27,050 nt of DNA from Porphyromonadaceae bacterium UBA4702 (GTDB taxonomy: Bacteria > Bacteroidota > Bacteroidia > Bacteroidales > Muribaculaceae): contig DHKE01000096.1 of assembly GCA_002404675.1 (NCBI GenBank), positions 1-27,050 of the forward strand, in the 5' to 3' direction. Made by a program: the position numbers and the translations under genes. Of the stretch, positions 22,893 through 27,050 are shown piece by piece. The notes beneath the pieces are model-generated. The model made no database searches. It worked only from the letters and a program-made list of their open reading frames with translations, and was not told the DNA's origin. Each line of letters starts with the position of its first letter. Positions within the stretch are counted from its first letter, which is position 1.

Positions 22893-24554
22893 TCAGTTGG
22901 AGTACAGGAATCGCTTGATGGAGCGTTTCGGGGTCTTCTCAAACTCGTTGGGCATCAGCACTATTTTCGACAGCCGTTCGTATGGGGCGACGAGCTTGTT
23001 CAGCTCGCCTCGCACATTCTCCATTTCGCGCTCCAGCTCGTCGCCGCCGCTCAGGCCGAGGCGGTCGGCGGTCTCGAAGTCCGGGTATACCAGCCCCACC
23101 AGCTTGCCGTCGCGCTCGATGACGAGGCTCTCCGCCACAAAGGGCATGTTGTTCAGCTTGGCCTCTATCTCCTCGGGGTAGATGTTCTGTCCGCTGGCGG
23201 TGAGTATCATGGTTTTGGAGCGGCCGCGCAGCGAGAGCGTGCCGTCGGCGCTGAGCGTGCCCATGTCGCCGGTGCGCAGCCAGCCGTCGCTGTCCAAGAC
23301 CGCTGCCGTCGCCTCCGGGTTCTTGTAGTAGCCCTGCATGACGTTCATGCCGCGCACGCATATCTCGCCCGGGATGTTCTCCGGGTCTTCCGAGAGGATT
23401 TTCGCTTCCATGCCCGGCAGCAGGCGGCCCGACGTGCCGGCGCGGAACTCCCGCCAGTGCGTGTAGGAGATGAGCGGCCCGCACTCCGTCATGCCGTAGC
23501 CTACGGTGAACGGGAACTTGATGCGCTTCAGGAACTCCTCGACCTCATGGTTGAGCGGTGCGCCGCCCACGATGACCTGCTCAAAGTTGCCGCCGAACAC
23601 CTCGACGAGCCGCTTGCGTATCTTGTTGTGGATGACCGTGTCGAGAAACGGCACGGCGAGCGTCCACCGCATAGCCCCCTTGGAGATGAGCGGCAGTATC
23701 TGGTTCTTGTATATCTTTTCGAGTATCAGCGGCACGCATATCACCAGGTTGGGGCGCACCTCGCTGAACGCCTTCATCAGTATGCGCGGCGAGGGCACTT
23801 TGCCCAGCAGCGTGATGTGCGACCCCACGGCAAGCGGCGTGAGCATGTCGAAGGCGCACCCGTATGCGTGAGCCATCGGCAGGAACGCCAGTGCTCGCGA
23901 GGTGCGGAAATGCAGCTTGGTCTTGATGCCGAATGTCACGTTGCCCGCCAGGTTGCCTCCCGTGAGGACAACCCCCTTGGAGAAGCCCGTAGTGCCTGAC
24001 GTGTAGTTGATTTCCGCCGGCAGCGAATTGTCGCGCTCGGCATAGCGGATGTCGCAAGCGCGGTACCCCTTGGGGTACTCGCGGCGGTAATGGCTCGACA
24101 GCTGGTGCAGCTCGCGGTTCAGCTCCGTCCCCGACGGCTCGTGCAGCAGGCCGCGCGAATCGAGCGACATCACCCCGCGCACGCGCAGCAGCGACGACGG
24201 GTCGATCTGCTCCCATACAGACTCGGCGATGAACAGCAGCTCCGCCTCGCTGTGGTTGAGGATGTGCGTGATGTCAAGCGGGTTGAACTCCGCGAGTATC
24301 GGCACCACCACCGCGCCGTAGGTGACAGCCGACAGGTATGTCACCACCCATGATATGGAGTCTTTGCCGCACAGCGCGATTTTGTCGCCGGGCTTGATGC
24401 CGATCGCCTTGAACAGCAGGTGCCGCAGCGCAATCGACTGTGCCAGCTTGCCGTAGGTCAGCGTGCGCCCCGACGTGTACTCCGTCAGTGCCGGGAGGTC
24501 CCAGTTTTGCGCGAAACTCTTCTCGTACAGCTTTATGAAATTGCTTTCTTCCAT
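22893..24554 (-). CDS. AMP-forming acyl-CoA synthetase/ligase family enzyme
   Basis: 553 residues of the ANL superfamily. The phosphate-binding loop is INYTSGTTGFSKG (183-193), followed by FLPMAHAYGCAFDML, VGYGMTECGPLISYTH (the A5 region), WLRTGDMGTLSADGTLSLRGRSKTMI (A7-A8 hinge) and GQNIYPEEIEAKLNN; the C-terminal catalytic Lys is likely in TPKRSIKRFLYS. It should activate a carboxylic acid as an adenylate and pass it to CoA or another thiol; sequence suggests a long-chain fatty-acid type but the substrate is not fixed. It is 53 bases downstream of the WaaP-like kinase and 54 bases upstream of trkH. Confidence 0.9.
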   Translation of the reverse strand: MEESNFIKLYEKSFAQNWDLPALTEYTSGRTLTYGKLAQSIALRHLLFKAIGIKPGDKIALCGKDSISWVVTYLSAVTYGAVVVPILAEFNPLDITHILNHSEAELLFIAESVWEQIDPSSLLRVRGVMSLDSRGLLHEPSGTELNRELHQLSSHYRREYPKGYRACDIRYAERDNSLPAEINYTSGTTGFSKGVVLTGGNLAGNVTFGIKTKLHFRTSRALAFLPMAHAYGCAFDMLTPLAVGSHITLLGKVPSPRILMKAFSEVRPNLVICVPLILEKIYKNQILPLISKGAMRWTLAVPFLDTVIHNKIRKRLVEVFGGNFEQVIVGGAPLNHEVEEFLKRIKFPFTVGYGMTECGPLISYTHWREFRAGTSGRLLPGMEAKILSEDPENIPGEICVRGMNVMQGYYKNPEATAAVLDSDGWLRTGDMGTLSADGTLSLRGRSKTMILTASGQNIYPEEIEAKLNNMPFVAESLVIERDGKLVGLVYPDFETADRLGLSGGDELEREMENVRGELNKLVAPYERLSKIVLMPNEFEKTPKRSIKRFLYSN

Positions 24555-24607
24555 GGGTATGTCATTCTAAACAGGTGAAACATAAATAGTTTGCTGCGGG
24601 GGCGTTG

Positions 24608-25399
24608 TCAATGCCGCCCCTTCAGCCAGCCTCGCAGTTTGCGCTTCAGCTTCCTCCGCCGCTCCATGCGGACGCTGCGCGCCATGCACCGCGCCGCCGC
24701 TCGCCGGCACTTCTCCTCGCCGTAGCCCAGCCGAGTGCCGAACTCTACTGTCAGCCTCTCGATAAGCCCCGGGCAACGCTCCGCCCCGAAGCGCGTGAAT
24801 GCCATCGCCACCATCGCCGGAGTGACCCGGCGGAACTGAAGCCGGTTGATGTCTACCATCGAGAAGCGGAACTCCCCCTCCGCGCCGCGTGACACCAGGA
24901 AATTGCCGCGGTTGAAGTCCCGCTGGTACACGCCTCGGCGGAACAGCGACAGCGCAAACTCCAGGAACGCCCGCAGCATCGGGTCGTCGCGGAAACGGCC
25001 GCCCATGGCCGGGCGGTCCTCCTCCGTCACGTAATGGCCCACAGGCAGGGCATCGACATGGCGGCACACGTACCACGAATCCGTCACCGCCAGCCCGCGG
25101 CTATCCACTATCACCGCCACCGGCGCAGGGGTGTCTATCCCCATGTCCGTCAGCCGCAACGCATTGTCATAGCTCCGCACTGCCTTCGGCGCACGCCACA
25201 GGCGGTACACAAAGCGGTTGACAACATTCGGCCGCTTGAAACGCTTGACCACCAGCGGCACGCCTTCCACGTCAACGCGCTCGACGGTATTGCGGCTGTG
25301 GCAATAGACCGCCGACGGCGTATAGCCGTGACCGGGGATTTCCGCGATTTTGCCCCGCAGGAAATCATAGTCGGGATGTATGCGTATCTCTCTGCTCAT
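24608..25399 (-). CDS. WaaP/InaA-like lipopolysaccharide kinase family protein
   Basis: 263 residues from the ATG at 25399. An in-frame TTG at 25417 lies upstream of the predicted transcription start and is rejected. The kinase-like fold shows VVKRF with Lys at 52, the catalytic loop YQRDFNRGNFLVS with D161 and N166, and MVDINR with D183 as the metal ligand, matching the lipopolysaccharide core/Kdo kinase family (WaaP, InaA). Members phosphorylate sugars of the LPS core or similar glycans; the acceptor here is unknown. The C-terminus is strongly basic (RRRKLKRKLRGWLKGRH), suggesting membrane association. It has its own promoter and is followed by the acyl-CoA-ligase-like gene. Confidence 0.85.
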   Translation of the reverse strand: MSREIRIHPDYDFLRGKIAEIPGHGYTPSAVYCHSRNTVERVDVEGVPLVVKRFKRPNVVNRFVYRLWRAPKAVRSYDNALRLTDMGIDTPAPVAVIVDSRGLAVTDSWYVCRHVDALPVGHYVTEEDRPAMGGRFRDDPMLRAFLEFALSLFRRGVYQRDFNRGNFLVSRGAEGEFRFSMVDINRLQFRRVTPAMVAMAFTRFGAERCPGLIERLTVEFGTRLGYGEEKCRRAAARCMARSVRMERRRKLKRKLRGWLKGRH

Positions 25400-25414
25400 C
25401 TGCCGTGTCAACTG

Positions 25415-25446
25415 CAAATTTAGCAGAATATTCCGAAACTGCCAAA
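25415..25446 (-). promoter_or_regulatory. Promoter of the WaaP-like kinase gene
   Basis: On the minus strand TTTG (25446 to 25443) is followed after 20 bases by TAAATTTG (25422 to 25415). Start of transcription near 25408 leaves about nine bases before the ATG at 25399, so the gene is nearly leaderless. Confidence 0.72.
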
Positions 25447-25450
25447 TGCG

Positions 25451-25768
25451 CTAACGCCGCCGCCCTCGCATGGCCGCGTCCACGACGAGCCACAGCAGCA
25501 GTGCCGCCACAGCCACGTCGATGACATTCCACACCAGCCGCCCCAGAGGGAAGCGGAAGAACGGCTGGAACAGCAGCGCCAGCAGGACGAACAGAACGCC
25601 CAGCCCGCCACGGCGGGCGCGGAAATAGACGTATGCCAGATACACGAAAGCCGCTGCGGCGACAAACCGCACAAGCATATAGAAGAAATAAGGCATGTGG
25701 GCAAGGCACAGCAGCAGCAGAACAGCCATGCCGGCCTTCACCCACGGGGTATAATTGCGTACACTCAT
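25451..25768 (-). CDS. Small four-segment membrane protein, DUF6804-like
   Basis: 105 residues with about four hydrophobic segments: WVKAGMAVLLLLCLAHM, YFFYMLVRFVAAAAFVYLAYVYF, GLGVLFVLLALLFQPFF and VWNVIDVAVAALLLWLVV. The segment FRFPLGRLVWNVIDVAVAALLLW resembles the DUF6804 family of small Bacteroidota membrane proteins, recalled with moderate confidence. A basic tail ends the protein. No clear promoter box is seen directly upstream; a leftward promoter lies about 320 bases away at 26086-26117. Function unknown. Confidence 0.72.
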   Translation of the reverse strand: MSVRNYTPWVKAGMAVLLLLCLAHMPYFFYMLVRFVAAAAFVYLAYVYFRARRGGLGVLFVLLALLFQPFFRFPLGRLVWNVIDVAVAALLLWLVVDAAMRGRRR

Positions 25769-25855
25769 GACATCAGTTCATTTTGAGGATTATACATATA
25801 CACAACGCGCATCGCCCCCGAAAGTGATAACTGCCTCACTGGTTTATCCCCGACA

Positions 25856-25954
25856 GGGTAGGGACACGGCGTGCCGTGTCCGAAGGTCGGCGAGTGTGGA
25901 TGTTGTTGATTTGTTGTGACTTGGGTGCGAATGCCTCCACATAGTGTCCCAACC
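25856..25954. repeat. Palindromic element copy C (~99 bp, right arm decayed)
   Basis: The left arm (25857-25881) is identical to that of copy B and contains GGACACGGCGTGCCGTGTCC. The right arm (about 25930-25954) is decayed but keeps GTGTCC and the outer AACC. The spacer shares gatgttgttgatttgt with copy A. Confidence 0.8.
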
Positions 25955-25957
25955 ATG

Positions 25958-25982
25958 ACATCATAGCAGCCATGATGTTTTT
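25958..25982 (+). terminator. Rightward intrinsic terminator
   Basis: ACATCAT (25958-25964) and ATGATGT (25972-25978) form a perfect stem around a 7-base loop, followed by T to 25982. It is oriented for rightward transcripts, although no rightward gene lies before it in this intergenic region. It may block read-through from the repeat towards the Abi gene. Confidence 0.5.
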
Positions 25983-26018
25983 CTGTCGGGGCTGCTCTAT
26001 AATATCGGCAAGTTGTAT

Positions 26019-26026
26019 TATCTTTG
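26019..26026 (+). promoter_or_regulatory. Possible -7 box for the Abi gene
   Basis: TATCTTTG fits TAnnTTTG and would start transcription near 26033, giving an Abi leader of about 110 bases. There is no TTTG at the right distance upstream, so support is partial. Confidence 0.35.
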
Positions 26027-26030
26027 TGGA

Positions 26031-26079
26031 TATAAAACTAAACCCGATAGCTTGACGAGTCAGGGGCTACCGGGAATCA
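26031..26079 (-). ncRNA. Candidate small leftward RNA antisense to the Abi leader
   Basis: A leftward promoter at 26086-26117 would start transcription near 26079. Immediately after comes a hairpin, CCCGGTAGC pairing with GCTATCGGG (plus-strand 26066-26074 and 26043-26051), followed by TTTAGTTTTAT, an intrinsic terminator. The product would be only about 50 bases. The central pair is G-U on this strand but A-C on the other, so the minus strand folds better. It could instead be an attenuator of a longer leftward transcript. Confidence 0.35.
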
Positions 26080-26109
26080 ACACTGCAAAAGTAGCGCTTT
26101 CTGTTGATT
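26075..26109. promoter_or_regulatory. Dyad (AATCAACA / TGTTGATT) over the leftward promoter
   Basis: Perfect 8-base inverted arms at 26075-26082 and 26102-26109 are centred on 26092, with further partial symmetry AAAG/CTTT inside. The dyad covers the -7 box at 26086-26093 and part of its spacer, and lies just upstream of the Abi start; it looks like an operator. Binding protein unknown. Confidence 0.4.
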
Positions 26110-26117
26110 ACAACAAA
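26086..26117 (-). promoter_or_regulatory. Consensus leftward promoter upstream of the Abi gene
   Basis: On the minus strand TTTG (26117 to 26114) is followed after exactly 20 bases by TACTTTTG (26093 to 26086). It points away from the Abi gene, with no clear gene within 260 bases downstream. Confidence 0.6.
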
Positions 26118-26142
26118 TCTGGACTCAAAAAGATTGCAAAAA

Positions 26143-26859
26143 ATGAAATTCGTTGAGTTTCAAACTGTATTGTCTGCTGAAAGACTTCAGCGATATCTTA
26201 TAGCCTGCAGCAATGACACGAAAAAGACGATGACGCTTTATCGCCTTAATCTCAACCTGTCGCAGGAGGTCTTTACCTTGCTGAGCTGTTTTGAAGTCGC
26301 TGTAAGAAACGCTATTGACAATATTCTCGTTCAGAGGCTTGGCAAAGATTGGCTTCGGGACGCTGTTATGCAGGGCGGTATATTCGATGTACCCGGTTGC
26401 CGTGACAGCGCAAACATAATTCGCAAGGCTTATCGCCGGTTGCAGCGAGATGGCTGCTACACACACAGCAAGTTGCTTGCAGAAATGGAATTTGGCGTGT
26501 GGAAATATATGTTTGCCAATCCGCAATATCGTGCAGTCGGGCGCGGTCTGCTCGCTATTTTCCCGAACAAGCCTCGCTCTACCGCCCAATGCCAGTATAA
26601 CAACACCTTCATTTTCAACGAGCTTGACGGCACCAACATCCTAAGAAACCGCATTGCTCACCATGAACCGATATGCTTTGCCCTAAGGCAACCCGCAATA
26701 GGCACTTCTTATATTCTCAATGCATATCAGAAACTGCATACTCTCTTTCTGTGGATGGGCATCGACAGCCATTCGCTTCTGTATGGGCTTGACCATGTAC
26801 AGCAAGTCTGCAACAGAATCAACAACTTGAGTGTAAAGGCGAGTCGCACCATCGTATAG
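26143..26859 (+). CDS. Abi family protein (Abi_2/AbiD-F like, HEPN)
   Basis: 238 residues from the ATG at 26143; the in-frame TTG at 26104 is less likely. The protein is helical, with the start SAERLQRYLIACSNDTKKTMTLYRLNLNLSQ, the FEVAVRNAIDN segment and a C-terminal LRNRIAHHEPI, in which R168-x4-H173 forms the HEPN active-site pattern of the Abi_2 family. HEPN proteins of this kind are usually RNases that stop phage by cleaving host or phage RNA in infected cells. No antitoxin gene is adjacent; the leader instead holds a dyad, an outward promoter and a hairpin. The gene is AT-richer than the leftward run and is bracketed by palindromic elements C and D, so it is probably acquired. Confidence 0.82.
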   Translation: MKFVEFQTVLSAERLQRYLIACSNDTKKTMTLYRLNLNLSQEVFTLLSCFEVAVRNAIDNILVQRLGKDWLRDAVMQGGIFDVPGCRDSANIIRKAYRRLQRDGCYTHSKLLAEMEFGVWKYMFANPQYRAVGRGLLAIFPNKPRSTAQCQYNNTFIFNELDGTNILRNRIAHHEPICFALRQPAIGTSYILNAYQKLHTLFLWMGIDSHSLLYGLDHVQQVCNRINNLSVKASRTIV

Positions 26860-26882
26860 CAGAATATATGCACTGGCTCTTA

Positions 26883-26901
26883 GGCACGCCGTGTCCCTAC
26901 C
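26883..26901. repeat. Partial palindromic element copy D
   Basis: GGCACGCCGTGTCCCTACC matches the outer part of the right arm of copies A and B. Upstream bases resemble the spacer only weakly, so this is a truncated copy just after the Abi stop. Confidence 0.65.
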
Positions 26902-26937
26902 GTGGCACACTCTGATGCGGCAGTTGAGCCGCCTCTA

Positions 26938-26974
26938 TAAAATAAATCAACCCCCGCCATTCACATGGAAGGGG
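26938..26974 (-). terminator. Probable terminator of the tRNA transcript
   Basis: CCCC...CCAT (26952-26960) pairs with ATGG...GGGG (26965-26974) around a short loop. In the leftward direction a T-rich stretch (TTGATTTATTTTAT) follows, as expected for an intrinsic terminator downstream of the tRNA at the window end. Confidence 0.5.
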
Positions 26975-27028
26975 CCAAAACCCAATTAATTTAATCTCTT
27001 GATTGAATCTTATGAAATTAAGAAACAG

Positions 27029-27050
27029 TGGGCGAAGATGGATTCGAACC
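27029..27050 (-). tRNA. tRNA 3' end (isotype not determined)
   Basis: The plus strand gggcgaagatggattcgaac is the complement of a tRNA T-arm and acceptor: on the minus strand the T loop TTCGAAT is closed by a 5-base stem (CCATC as its 3' strand), then acceptor strand TTCGCCC and discriminator A at 27029. CCA is not encoded (next bases are CTG). The gene continues beyond the window, so the anticodon is unseen. Confidence 0.8.

Noticed and set aside
22299..23999. Long open frame on the plus strand (566 codons)
   Set aside because: It lies antisense across two well-recognised minus-strand genes (trkH and the acyl-CoA-ligase-like gene) and their gap, has no recognisable domain, and is expected from GC-rich codon usage.
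25836..25973. 45-codon leftward frame starting ATG GCT GCT within the intergenic region
   Set aside because: About half of it is palindromic element C, which is also open in other copies by chance; it has no conserved look and no close upstream promoter.

Overview
The window looks like chromosome of a Bacteroidales bacterium, plausibly a Muribaculaceae-type gut lineage. Three things point there. Promoters have the Bacteroidetes form TTTG-N20-TAnnTTTG; five copies (greA, relA, the methyltransferase, a WaaP-like kinase, and one leftward promoter beside an Abi gene) keep exactly 20 bases between the boxes. Gene starts have A-rich leaders rather than clear Shine-Dalgarno sites. The gene families are typical of the order (DUF4919, DUF2027-Smr, DUF6804, a secreted amylase with a type IX secretion tail). 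The family-level call is inference.

Layout. 1-2661: a leftward WG-repeat lipoprotein diverges from a rightward greA-HIT pair. 2773-9236: a leftward housekeeping run of slyD-like FKBP, DUF4919, a small membrane protein, a 7TM-HD phosphodiesterase (PgpH type) and relA/spoT. 9331-13295: an accessory island with a type II restriction-modification pair (restriction gene intact, cytosine methyltransferase broken by one extra base) diverging from an orphan phage-terminase-like ATPase. 13328-17086: a DUF805 membrane protein and a secreted GH13 alpha-amylase, bracketed by two copies of a ~97-bp palindromic element. 17151-25768: a leftward run of DUF695, DUF2027-Smr, phoH, sufB, trkH, an acyl-CoA-ligase-like enzyme, a WaaP/InaA-like kinase and DUF6804. 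25856-27050: another palindromic element, a regulatory-looking intergenic region with a possible small leftward RNA, an Abi/HEPN gene, a partial palindromic element, and the 3' end of a tRNA.

How the parts may work together. relA and the PgpH-type gene are adjacent, and ppGpp is known to inhibit c-di-AMP phosphodiesterases; TrkH-type potassium uptake is a known class of c-di-AMP target. The restriction-modification pair and the Abi gene are defence genes and look AT-richer than their neighbours, suggesting acquisition. I did not find a complete new multi-gene system. The most notable items are the frameshifted methyltransferase beside an apparently intact nuclease, the terminase-like protein that keeps its ATPase motifs but seems to have lost nuclease residues, the dyad, promoter and hairpin unit upstream of the Abi gene, and the palindromic element family.
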